Shown here piece by piece: positions 43,649-51,944 of a stretch of DNA of 64,000 nucleotides. The notes below the pieces were generated by a model. That model saw only the letters and a program-made list of their open reading frames with translations. It was not told the DNA's origin and ran no database searches. The DNA is from Clostridia bacterium (lineage in GTDB: Bacteria; Bacillota; Clostridia; Oscillospirales; Acutalibacteraceae). How positions within the stretch are numbered: position 1 is the stretch's first letter; the number at the start of each line of letters is the position of its first letter. The DNA lies in the NCBI GenBank assembly GCA_017428625.1, contig JAFRQM010000035.1, forward strand, positions 1 through 64,000, given 5' to 3'. A program made the translations under genes and the position numbers.

Positions 43649-44833
43649 ATGGAATACAAAATCTCTGAGGGTCTCGCGTCACTCAAACCCTCAATTATCC
43701 GTGAAATACTTAAAGAAACAGGCGGGTCAAGCACAATCCCCTTCGCGGCGGGCAACCCCGCTCCCGACGCTTTTCCCGTTGAGGATGTTAAAGAAATAGT
43801 AGGCGAGCTGTTTGAGAACAATCCCATTCTCGCCCTGCAGTACGGTGTAACGGACGGTTACGCCCCTCTTGTTGCCGAACTTGAAAAACTCTGCCGCGAG
43901 CGTTACAGCGTTATGACAGAAAGCGACAGCGTCATTGTCACATCGGGCGCTCAGCAGGTTATGAGTCTGCTCTCGCACGCCCTTCTTAATCACGGCGACA
44001 CGGTCATTTGCGAGGAACCCGCGTTTATCGGCGCTCTCAACTGTTTCCGTTCGTTCGGGGCAAAACTTGTCGGAGTTCCGCTTGAAGCGGACGGTATGAA
44101 CATTGAAGCTCTTGAAAAAGCGCTTGAAAACAACCCCAGCGCAAAGTTCATCTATACAATACCCAATTTTCAGAATCCAGCCGGCTCGACCACTTCATTT
44201 GAGAAGAGAAAAGCGATTTATGAACTTGCGAAAAAATACGGCGTTGTTATTCTTGAAGACAATCCCTACGGCGAAACAAGAGTGGCGGGCGAGGATATTC
44301 CCGCCATCAAAACAATGGATGACTGCGGGCTTGTTGTTTATTCCGGCTCTTTTTCAAAAATCGTCGCGCCCGGCATACGCGTGGGCTATGTTTGCGCAAA
44401 CAAGGCTCTTATAGCGAAGATGACCGTTGTTAAACAGACTCAGGATGTTCATACGCCGATTATGTCACAGTATATTGTATATAAGTGGCTTCACGATTAC
44501 GATTATGAAGCGCACATCGCCAAAATAAAAAGCATATACCGCAGAAAACTCAACCTTATGTGCGACCTTATAGATGAGGAACTCTGCGATTATGTTGAGT
44601 ATGTCCGCCCCGAGGGCGGCCTGTTTGTGTGGTGCAAGTTGGCCGACAGGTTCGATATGCTCACATTTGTCAAAAAAGCCTCCGCCGCGGGCGTGGCTAT
44701 AGTTCCCGGCAACGCTTTTCTGTGTGATGAAAGCGGCACATCGCAATATGTCCGCCTGAACTTCTCAACACCCACAGACGAAGGCATTGTCAAGGGCGTG
44801 AAAATTTTAGGCGAAGTCGCAAGGAATTACTGA
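43649..44833 (+). CDS. PLP-dependent aminotransferase (class I/II, MocR-like fold)
   Basis: 394 aa. Class I/II aminotransferase with the schiff-base lysine Lys237 in SGSFSKIVAPGIRVGY. Other typical parts are SGAQQVMSLLSHALL, PNFQNPAGST and ILEDNPYGE. There is no N-terminal GntR domain, so it is an enzyme, not a MocR regulator. Relatives act on 2-aminoadipate, branched-chain or aromatic amino acids; the substrate is not resolved. A TATAAT-like box near 43605 and GGAGG precede the ATG. It is followed by trpS after 23 bases, so co-transcription is likely, though a link to tryptophan is not proven. Confidence 0.88.
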   Translation: MEYKISEGLASLKPSIIREILKETGGSSTIPFAAGNPAPDAFPVEDVKEIVGELFENNPILALQYGVTDGYAPLVAELEKLCRERYSVMTESDSVIVTSGAQQVMSLLSHALLNHGDTVICEEPAFIGALNCFRSFGAKLVGVPLEADGMNIEALEKALENNPSAKFIYTIPNFQNPAGSTTSFEKRKAIYELAKKYGVVILEDNPYGETRVAGEDIPAIKTMDDCGLVVYSGSFSKIVAPGIRVGYVCANKALIAKMTVVKQTQDVHTPIMSQYIVYKWLHDYDYEAHIAKIKSIYRRKLNLMCDLIDEELCDYVEYVRPEGGLFVWCKLADRFDMLTFVKKASAAGVAIVPGNAFLCDESGTSQYVRLNFSTPTDEGIVKGVKILGEVARNY

Positions 44834-44856
44834 TAACTGATAACGGAGAAAACATT

Positions 44857-45867
44857 ATGGAAAACACCGCACCCGAACGCAAAAAAAGAGTGCTGAGCCT
44901 TATTCAGCCCACCTCAGTGCCCACAATAGGCAACTATTTCGGCGCGCTCAAAAACTGGAAAAATATGAGCGAGGAGTTCGACTGCATCTACGGGGTAGCT
45001 GACCTTCACGCCCTCACCGTTCACCCCGAGCCGGCCCTTCTGCGCAAACAGTCGCAGGAGATGTTCGCCCTTATGCTCGCGATAGGCCTTGACCCCGAAA
45101 AGAGCATTGTTTTCTTTCAGAGCCATGTTCACACTCACAGCGAGCTTGCCTGGATTCTCAACTGCTACACACAATTCGGTGAGGCTTCGAGAATGACCCA
45201 ATTCAAAGACAAATCGCAAAAACATGTCGGCAATGTCAATGTCGGTTTGTTTGATTACCCCGTGCTTATGGCGGCGGATATTCTCATCTATCAGGCGGAT
45301 TTTGTGCCGGTCGGCGCGGACCAGAAACAGCATCTTGAACTTGCGAGAGATATAGCGGACCGCTTCAACACGAGGCACGGCAGCACATTCACCCTGCCGG
45401 AGCCGTTTATAGGCAAGGTGGGCGCGAAAATCGCCAGCCTTCAGGACCCGACCCAGAAAATGTCAAAATCCGACACAAACCCGAGAGCCTCCGTTTCGCT
45501 GCTTGACCCGCCCGACGCGATAGTTAAAAAATTCAAATCCGCCGTTACCGACAGTGAGGCCTGCGTGCGCTATGCCGAGGGCAAAGACGGCATAAACAAC
45601 CTTATGTCGATTTATTCCTGCTGCACGGGCAAAGGGTTTGATGAGATTGAAAAAGAGTTTGACGGCAAAGGCTACGGCGATTTCAAGCTCGCCGTCGCGC
45701 AGGCCGTTGTTGACGAGCTTAAGCCCGTTCAGGAGGAATACGCAAAACTCATAAATGACAAAGCCTATCTCAACGAGTGCGCGAAAAAGGGCGCCGAGGC
45801 AGCCCTTAAACTCACATACAGAACCCTCTCAAAGGTGCAGAAAAAGGTCGGACTGTATCAGTTATAA
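44857..45867 (+). CDS. trpS: Tryptophan--tRNA ligase
   Basis: 336 aa, class I aminoacyl-tRNA synthetase. HIGH-like motif PTIGNYFGAL near residues 20-30 and the KMSKS loop in DPTQKMSKSD near 205. Other typical parts are ADLHALTV and VPVGADQKQHLELARDI. Charges tRNA-Trp. No T-box leader precedes it; the upstream space is only 23 bases, with a GGAG site. Confidence 0.95.
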   Translation: MENTAPERKKRVLSLIQPTSVPTIGNYFGALKNWKNMSEEFDCIYGVADLHALTVHPEPALLRKQSQEMFALMLAIGLDPEKSIVFFQSHVHTHSELAWILNCYTQFGEASRMTQFKDKSQKHVGNVNVGLFDYPVLMAADILIYQADFVPVGADQKQHLELARDIADRFNTRHGSTFTLPEPFIGKVGAKIASLQDPTQKMSKSDTNPRASVSLLDPPDAIVKKFKSAVTDSEACVRYAEGKDGINNLMSIYSCCTGKGFDEIEKEFDGKGYGDFKLAVAQAVVDELKPVQEEYAKLINDKAYLNECAKKGAEAALKLTYRTLSKVQKKVGLYQL

Positions 45868-45928
45868 TCGCTGATTTGCATATTTTTTGGCAGTTATGCC
45901 GATTTTTTGAATAATAATACACTTTTGC

Positions 45929-45956
45929 TTGACTTAGCGTATAAATGTTGTATAAT
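45929..45956 (+). promoter_or_regulatory. Promoter of argG
   Basis: TTGACT (45929-45934) and TATAAT (45951-45956) are 16 bases apart, in a 124-base intergenic region. AT-rich half-site-like sequence overlaps the -10 region (TGTATAATCATTGCATA), where an ArgR operator might be expected, but the match to ARG boxes is weak. Confidence 0.75.
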
Positions 45957-45991
45957 CATTGCATAAAATAAATATCCGGAGGAATACTGAA

Positions 45992-47218
45992 ATGAAAGAA
46001 ATCAAAAAAGTTGTTCTCGCTTATTCCGGCGGGCTTGACACATCTATAATAATCCCGTGGTTAAAAGAGAATTACAACAACTGCGAGGTTATAGCCGTTT
46101 CGGGCGATGTAGGTCAGGGCACCGAGCTTGACGGCCTTGAGGAAAAGGCAATCAAAACTGGCGCTTCCAAGCTCTACATTATGGACCTCAAAGACGAGTT
46201 TGTAAAAGATTACATCTTCCCCACCCTTAAAGCGGGCGCGGTTTATGAGAACGATTATCTTCTGGGCACATCCTTCGCGCGCCCCCTTATTGCGATGAGG
46301 CTTGTTGAAATCGCCAAAAAAGAAGGCGCCGACGCCATCTGCCACGGCTGCACCGGCAAGGGCAACGATCAGGTGCGTTTTGAGCTTGCCATCAAGGCTT
46401 TCGCGCCCGATATGCAGATTATCGCCCCGTGGAGAATCTGGAACATAAAGAGCCGCGAGGAAGAAATAGAATACGCGGAGGCTCACAATATTCCTCTTAA
46501 AATAAACCGCGAAACAAACTATTCAAAAGACAAAAACCTCTGGCACCTTTCGCACGAGGGTCTTGACCTTGAAGACCCGGCGAACGAGCCTCAGTACAAC
46601 AAACCCGGTTTTCTTGAAATCGGCAAATCGCCCGAACAGGCTCCCGACAAGCCCACTTATGTAAAAATTCATTTTGAGAAGGGCGTTCCCACCGCGGTTG
46701 ACGGCAAAGAGATGGGCGGAGTGGAACTTGTTGAGTACCTTAACAAAATCGGCGGCGAAAACGGCATAGGCCTTTGCGACCTTGTTGAAAACCGCCTTGT
46801 GGGTATGAAGTCAAGGGGCGTTTACGAAAACCCCGCCGGCTCAATCCTTTACAGAGCGCATCAGGTGCTTGAGACAATCTGCCTTGACAGAGACACAGCC
46901 CACTACAAAGCGCTTGTGGCTCAGCGTTTTGCGGAGCTTGTTTATTTCGGCCAGTGGTTCACACCCCTTCGCGAGGCTCTCTCCGCCTTTGTTGACAAAA
47001 CGCAGGAAACGGTAACCGGCGATGTTACGCTCAAGCTCTACAAGGGCAATATGATAAACGCAGGGGTTACCTCGCCCTACACCCTTTACAGCGAGGCATT
47101 CGCCACATTTGATGAGGATGAGGTTTACAATCAGAAGGATTCCGCGGGCTTCATCAACCTGTTCGGCCTTCCCATCAAGGTAAAGGCCATTCTCGACGCC
47201 GAGAGAGAAGGCAAATAA
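45992..47218 (+). CDS. argG: Argininosuccinate synthase
   Basis: 408 aa. Joins citrulline and aspartate using ATP, the penultimate step of arginine synthesis. ATP-pyrophosphatase motif AYSGGLDTS near residues 10-18, [15 protein letters not shown] near 120-134, and [10 protein letters not shown] near 278. The ATG at 45992 is 9 bases from GGAGG. It forms a pair with argH, with a hairpin between them. Confidence 0.96.
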   Translation: MKEIKKVVLAYSGGLDTSIIIPWLKENYNNCEVIAVSGDVGQGTELDGLEEKAIKTGASKLYIMDLKDEFVKDYIFPTLKAGAVYENDYLLGTSFARPLIAMRLVEIAKKEGADAICHGCTGKGNDQVRFELAIKAFAPDMQIIAPWRIWNIKSREEEIEYAEAHNIPLKINRETNYSKDKNLWHLSHEGLDLEDPANEPQYNKPGFLEIGKSPEQAPDKPTYVKIHFEKGVPTAVDGKEMGGVELVEYLNKIGGENGIGLCDLVENRLVGMKSRGVYENPAGSILYRAHQVLETICLDRDTAHYKALVAQRFAELVYFGQWFTPLREALSAFVDKTQETVTGDVTLKLYKGNMINAGVTSPYTLYSEAFATFDEDEVYNQKDSAGFINLFGLPIKVKAILDAEREGK

Positions 47219-47235
47219 TAAACAGCAAAAACAAA

Positions 47236-47259
47236 AGAGCCGTTGCGGCGGCTCTTTTT
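47236..47259 (+). terminator. Hairpin between argG and argH
   Basis: A 7-bp stem AGAGCCG/CGGCTCT with a 6-base loop and TTTTT lies between the two genes. It has full terminator shape, so argH may depend on read-through or on a weak promoter in the remaining 28 bases. Confidence 0.8.
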
Positions 47260-47287
47260 CACTATTTATAAAAGGAACGGAATTGCT

Positions 47288-48595
47288 ATGAAATTATGGG
47301 CAGGGCGCTTCTCAAAGGAAGCCGACAAAAAAACCAACGATTTCAACTCCTCCATAGCCACCGACTCGCGTATGTTTGAGGAGGATATTAACGGCAGCAT
47401 AGCCCACGCGACAATGCTGGCGGCTCAGGGCATAATCTCAAAAGAAGACGGGGCGGCAATATGTGAAGGTCTGGAACAGATAAAGCGGGATATTATAAGC
47501 GGCGAACTGCTTATTGACCCGAACGCCGAGGATATTCACACCTTTGTTGAGGCAACGCTCACACAGCGTATAGGTCAGGCGGGCAAACGCCTTCACACCG
47601 GGCGCAGCCGCAATGATCAGGTAGCGGTGGATGTTCGCCTTACCCTGCGTAAGGAATGTGACGCGCTTTACGCTCTTGTAAAAGGGCTTATCGCCTCGCT
47701 TCAAGGCAAGGCGGATGAATACAAAGGCGCGATTATGCCCGGCTACACCCACCTTCAGCGCGCTCAGCCCATAACATTCGCAACACATCTCGGCGCTTAT
47801 GTTGAAATGCTCACAAGAGACCTGGGCAGGCTTGAAGACGCGAAAAAAAGAATGAATGTCTCCCCACTCGGCAGCGGCGCTCTTGCCGGCACAACCTACC
47901 CGATTGACCGCGCCATGACAGCGGAGCTTCTCGGCTTTGACGGCTATATGAAAAACACGCTTGACGGCGTATCAGACCGTGATTTCTGCATTGAGCTCGC
48001 GTCAGCGCTCTCGATTATTATGGTGCATCTCTCACGCCTTTCGGAGGAGATTGTGCTGTGGTGTTCGTGGGAGTTCAAATTTGTTGAGCTTGACGACGCC
48101 TTTTCAACCGGCTCAAGCATAATGCCGCAAAAGAAAAATCCCGACATCACCGAGCTTGTAAGAGGCAAATCGGGCAGGGTTTTCGGCGACCTTATAACCC
48201 TTCTGACCGTTATGAAAGGGCTTCCCCTCGCTTACAACAAAGATATGCAGGAGGACAAAGACGCGATTTTTGACGCCTTTGACACGGTGAAAATCTGCGT
48301 TGACACCCTTATTCCGATGATTGACACCATGCGCGTTATTCCCGAAAATATGAGAAAAGCCGCGGCGGGCGGGTTTATCAACGCCACAGACTGCGCCGAC
48401 TACCTTGTTTCAAAAGGCCTGCCTTTCAGGGACGCCTACAAGGCTACGGGCGAAATTGTCGCGCTGTGCATAAAATCGGGCGAGACGCTCGAAAGCCTGC
48501 CGCTTGAAAAATACAAAGAGGTGTGCGACCTGTTTGACAGCGGCGTTTATGAGGCGATAAAGCTTGAAAACTGCGTTAAGCGCAGGGGTATGTGA
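47288..48595 (+). CDS. argH: Argininosuccinate lyase
   Basis: 435 aa. Splits argininosuccinate to arginine and fumarate. The signature GSSIMPQKKNPD near residues 276-287 and HTGRSRNDQVAVD near 103-115 are intact. It ends ENCVKRRGM, about 20 residues earlier than the usual ~455-460 aa enzymes, which continue with a Gly/Ala-rich tail. The active-site regions are complete. Start at ATG 47288 behind AAAGGAAC. A phosphodiesterase gene begins one base after its stop. Confidence 0.94.
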   Translation: MKLWAGRFSKEADKKTNDFNSSIATDSRMFEEDINGSIAHATMLAAQGIISKEDGAAICEGLEQIKRDIISGELLIDPNAEDIHTFVEATLTQRIGQAGKRLHTGRSRNDQVAVDVRLTLRKECDALYALVKGLIASLQGKADEYKGAIMPGYTHLQRAQPITFATHLGAYVEMLTRDLGRLEDAKKRMNVSPLGSGALAGTTYPIDRAMTAELLGFDGYMKNTLDGVSDRDFCIELASALSIIMVHLSRLSEEIVLWCSWEFKFVELDDAFSTGSSIMPQKKNPDITELVRGKSGRVFGDLITLLTVMKGLPLAYNKDMQEDKDAIFDAFDTVKICVDTLIPMIDTMRVIPENMRKAAAGGFINATDCADYLVSKGLPFRDAYKATGEIVALCIKSGETLESLPLEKYKEVCDLFDSGVYEAIKLENCVKRRGM

Positions 48596-48596
48596 T

Positions 48597-49055
48597 ATGC
48601 GCCTGCTTGTTTTTTCGGATTCTCACGGCAGGGTGAGCCCTATGCGCGAAGCCCTTGAAAAGCACCCGGAGGCGGATGCCGTGGTTCACCTGGGCGACTG
48701 CGAGAGAGACACGGGCTATATTGAGGATTTAGTGGGAAGCAGACCGTTTTACAGGGTTTGCGGCAACTGCGATTTTATGCCTCAGTTCCCGCTCAACGAG
48801 CTTATAAAAGCCGGAAATACAGGCGTTCTCTGCACCCACGGCCATATTGAAAAAGTCAAATACGGCACAGAGATGCTGGAAGAAAAAATCCGCCGTATGG
48901 GCTTTCAGGTTGCGCTTTACGGCCACACGCACTGCCCCGACAGCACTTACAGCGACGGCGTTTATCTGTTTAACCCCGGCGCCGCGCAGGACGGAAAATA
49001 CGGCATTGTGGATGTAACCGAAAACGGTATTATGTGTATAAAAAACGAAGTATAA
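48597..49055 (+). CDS. YfcE/MJ0936-type metallophosphodiesterase
   Basis: 152 aa. Calcineurin-like phosphoesterase with metal ligands in SDSHG (near residue 8), LGDCERD, CGNCD, THGH and YGHTH motifs. Relatives hydrolyse phosphodiesters in vitro; the cellular substrate is not established. The ATG at 48597 is one base after the argH stop, a tight operon link. A strong hairpin follows. Confidence 0.9.
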   Translation: MRLLVFSDSHGRVSPMREALEKHPEADAVVHLGDCERDTGYIEDLVGSRPFYRVCGNCDFMPQFPLNELIKAGNTGVLCTHGHIEKVKYGTEMLEEKIRRMGFQVALYGHTHCPDSTYSDGVYLFNPGAAQDGKYGIVDVTENGIMCIKNEV

Positions 49056-49065
49056 AAATGTGTAA

Positions 49066-49100
49066 ACATCCCCGTTGCACCGGCAACGGGGATGTGTCTT
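49066..49100. terminator. Terminator between converging genes
   Basis: A 13-bp perfect stem ACATCCCCGTTGC/GCAACGGGGATGT with a 4-base loop is followed by GTCTTTT on the plus strand. It sits between the plus-strand phosphodiesterase and the minus-strand acetyltransferase and probably serves both. Confidence 0.9.
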
Positions 49101-49116
49101 TTGCGCTCATTTTTAA

Positions 49117-49605
49117 TTATCCGGACATCGGTTTCTGATATTCCATTTCGACCGCGGTAATAGTTTCTCCGTTGACGGTATAAGTCTCTTTCACTCCGGT
49201 TTCACGAAATCCGGCAGATAAATAACACTTATAAGCGGGGGTATTTGTTTCAAAAACGCTGATGGTCGCTCTTGCGGCACGGTAATTGTCAAAAACATAC
49301 TTTAACCCTTCGGTAATCATCTGCCTGCCGATGCCCTTCCCTCTCAGTTCCGGGCTGACAATAACAAATCCGAAACGCAGTTCATTTAATCTACCATCCG
49401 GATTTCTCAGTGTAAAAAAACCGGCAGGGCTGTCTATGTGAAGAGCGGTGATGCGCATAAGGCTGCCGGTTTTTGCGAACCGTTCGGGAGTCAGCGGATA
49501 ATCTCCGAGCACCCCCGCCGTCCATCTGTAAAAGGTTTCTTCGTCTCTGCACCACGAAAGAACAGTCTCTTCATCGGAATCAATATACGGTCTTAAATGA
49601 ATCAT
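49117..49605 (-). CDS. GNAT-family N-acetyltransferase
   Basis: 162 aa. The acetyl-CoA binding motif RGKGIG lies at residues 88-93, preceded by the beta strand ELRFGFVIV and followed by a Y-K/C-Y-L-S-x-G-F region (KCYLSAGF). Relatives acetylate small molecules, peptides or proteins; the target is not predictable. Its ATG overlaps the end of the MFS gene by four bases, so it is translated as the last gene of the HAD-mfd-MFS-GNAT run. Confidence 0.85.
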   Translation of the reverse strand: MIHLRPYIDSDEETVLSWCRDEETFYRWTAGVLGDYPLTPERFAKTGSLMRITALHIDSPAGFFTLRNPDGRLNELRFGFVIVSPELRGKGIGRQMITEGLKYVFDNYRAARATISVFETNTPAYKCYLSAGFRETGVKETYTVNGETITAVEMEYQKPMSG

Positions 49606-51944
49606 TTTCTTTTTTTCATCTTCTTTTCCGCTTCATAGCGCTCTCTGTCAAGGCGGCGTTCCGCGGCAAGTTTTTCCTGCTCCTCGCGCTGCGCGTCATG
49701 GCGTGATTTTCGCTCTGCCGTGATTTTATCATAATCCGCAATAAGGTCATCGAGATTGTTGTAGCCTTCATAAAGTTCAAGCGTTCTCTGCGCGGTAAGG
49801 TAGGGAGCGGCGAAAGATGAATAAATATTCTGCTCACGGTTCGCCTCTTTCATCGCCTGCCTGCGAATTTTCACATTCTCTTTTGTATCATCCGGCAGGT
49901 TGTAGGCTCTGTCTGCCTTGTCGGGGTCGTATGTAATAACCCCGTCGGGATAGCACTGAGCCGCAAGGCGCCTTGAACTCTCAAGCATTTTTGCGTTTTT
50001 GATTTCCTGCTTGCGCCAGGTTTTTTCCTCTTTTATATCGCTTTCGGGCAGACTGTGCGCAAGAGCGATTATCTCTTTGTCTCTGTCAAAGAAATGCTCG
50101 GCACCACCCTCGCAAATCATTTTGCACAGTTCATATTGCTTTTTGCCGAATTCGGTTGTGAAACGGTTAAGTTCGCGCATAACAAACCGGGCAATTTCAA
50201 TCTCTTCATTGTGAGTTCTCGCGTCTTCAATCGCCTGTTTTGCCTGCTTTATTGCCTCAAGGCGTTTTTCTTTTTCTTCGGGAGTGTTTTTCGGCATAGC
50301 TCTTGCCGCCGCAACTGTTGAGCGGTGAGGCACCTCAACAGGCACCTCGTTTATGTATTTTCTTGCCATCATAACGGCTTCACAGCCCTCTATATATGTT
50401 GCCTCATCGCGTTTACCGGAGTTTCTGTCTTCTATAAGAGTGCGGATTCTTATAACTCTTATCATTGATTTCTGACCTGTTTCGGAAATATCATAGGCAA
50501 ACCAGGGTAGAACATCAACTGCAGCACCGAAAATGGAGATTTTAAGAAGCGTGTCCATAAGACTGTAAAGCACACAGTTGGGGTTGAGCGTCTGTTCCGA
50601 AAGCGGCTTTGTTTCGTCGTAGTTTTTATAGACATCCAGCACGGAGTAGTCATTGCCGTCAAAACCTTTTCTGCGGTAAACCCAAGGTATGAAAAGCCCT
50701 GTGACCGCTCCGATCACACCGCCCGCATAACTCTGAATAAACCCGAATGCGCCGTCAATCCTTTCGCCTATAAGATACTGCTGGTTGTCGCGCATATCTG
50801 ACTCAATGGCGGAGTCAATGACATTGCCGGTGTCAACAAACCTGTCAATGGTGTAAACAATAAATAAACCGACCGCGGCAAACGGTGTTTTATAGAAAAG
50901 GAAGTATGAAGCGATGAGAAAAATCTGAACGGTGTTTTTGAAAATCTTGATTTTTCTTTTGCCGAATTTTTTGATAAACCAGGGTGAAAAAAGCATACCC
51001 CAGAAATTCGCGTTATAAGAGATTGTGTTGAGCAGGCCGTAGGTTGTGCTCTTCATTATGTGGGCGCGGTAAACCATCCAGTCCCATATATTCCCTTTTG
51101 CGCCCTCAAGAAAGTCGTTCCAGCCGTCGGCACATTTAATCCAGAAAATCTTGTTGCCCGCAACTGCCCGCATTGAATTGGAAAAACTCATTTTGGTTAT
51201 TCTGCTTTTAGGCAGAACAAGGCGTTCTTTTGTGCCGAAATAGGCAAGAAGCACCAGCGGCATAAGCAGCGCGACCGGAGTGTAGGTTCCTCTGAAATAG
51301 CGCATATTGTATTTGTCGCCGTTGTCACACAGAACATCAACCATAAGCGGATAATAAATATTGTTTATGGTATAGCCCAGAGAATAAATAATGCTTGTTA
51401 TCGCCATAATTCTCGTGCGCTCCTGTGTGTTCGGCGTCATAACATGAACCATATTGGTAACGCCCGTGTTGACCCAGCCCTGAATGTAGCCCTGAACCTG
51501 ACCGACAACAAAAAGCATGGCAATCATAATGTATCTGCCGAAACGCCCCGAATCCCTGACTGTTTCATAAGGCAGCCACAGGGAAATTACCGTAAGAATC
51601 ATTGAGGGTATGCAGAGCTTCATATACACCCTGTATTTGCCGTCTGTAGAGCGCAGATTATCTATTATATAAGCGTTAAGCGGTGTTGTCAGGTAGCCGA
51701 TCGCCGTGCAGACATAACTCATAACAAGCAGTTCGTTGTTGTTCATTTTAAGAGTCATACCGGTAAACTGGTTACCTACGCCGAAACCGATAACCCATTG
51801 AATTGACATAAGCAGAGCCATCCACCCCACCGAGAGCATAAACACCTCGCGGTAGGGAACATACTCGCCCGGTTTGGGCTGACGCCAATACATTTTAATA
51901 TCCAGCGCCGTCTCTTTGACCTTGCCTGCAAGTTCTCCCATCAC
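49602..51944 (-). CDS. MFS/GPH-like transporter with long charged cytoplasmic tail
   Basis: 780 aa. Residues about 30-510 contain roughly twelve transmembrane helices of the GPH/MFS_2 type (for example NAYIIDNLRSTDGKYRVYMK, similar in place to the usual loop between helices). The remaining ~265 residues are highly charged, probably helical and coiled-coil, rich in Glu, Lys and Arg, ending ERYEAEKKMKKRK. This tail is not part of the standard transporter fold. By inference it is a cytoplasmic interaction or regulatory module. The gene overlaps mfd and the GNAT gene by four bases at each end. The substrate is unknown. Confidence 0.78.
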   Translation of the reverse strand: MMGELAGKVKETALDIKMYWRQPKPGEYVPYREVFMLSVGWMALLMSIQWVIGFGVGNQFTGMTLKMNNNELLVMSYVCTAIGYLTTPLNAYIIDNLRSTDGKYRVYMKLCIPSMILTVISLWLPYETVRDSGRFGRYIMIAMLFVVGQVQGYIQGWVNTGVTNMVHVMTPNTQERTRIMAITSIIYSLGYTINNIYYPLMVDVLCDNGDKYNMRYFRGTYTPVALLMPLVLLAYFGTKERLVLPKSRITKMSFSNSMRAVAGNKIFWIKCADGWNDFLEGAKGNIWDWMVYRAHIMKSTTYGLLNTISYNANFWGMLFSPWFIKKFGKRKIKIFKNTVQIFLIASYFLFYKTPFAAVGLFIVYTIDRFVDTGNVIDSAIESDMRDNQQYLIGERIDGAFGFIQSYAGGVIGAVTGLFIPWVYRRKGFDGNDYSVLDVYKNYDETKPLSEQTLNPNCVLYSLMDTLLKISIFGAAVDVLPWFAYDISETGQKSMIRVIRIRTLIEDRNSGKRDEATYIEGCEAVMMARKYINEVPVEVPHRSTVAAARAMPKNTPEEKEKRLEAIKQAKQAIEDARTHNEEIEIARFVMRELNRFTTEFGKKQYELCKMICEGGAEHFFDRDKEIIALAHSLPESDIKEEKTWRKQEIKNAKMLESSRRLAAQCYPDGVITYDPDKADRAYNLPDDTKENVKIRRQAMKEANREQNIYSSFAAPYLTAQRTLELYEGYNNLDDLIADYDKITAERKSRHDAQREEQEKLAAERRLDRERYEAEKKMKKRK

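Noticed and set aside
44834-44856. T-box leader for trpS
   Set aside because: Only 23 bases separate trpS from the aminotransferase gene; no specifier or antiterminator stem can fit.
45940-45980. ArgR operator over the argG promoter
   Set aside because: The AT-rich half-sites fit the ARG-box pattern too weakly to call.
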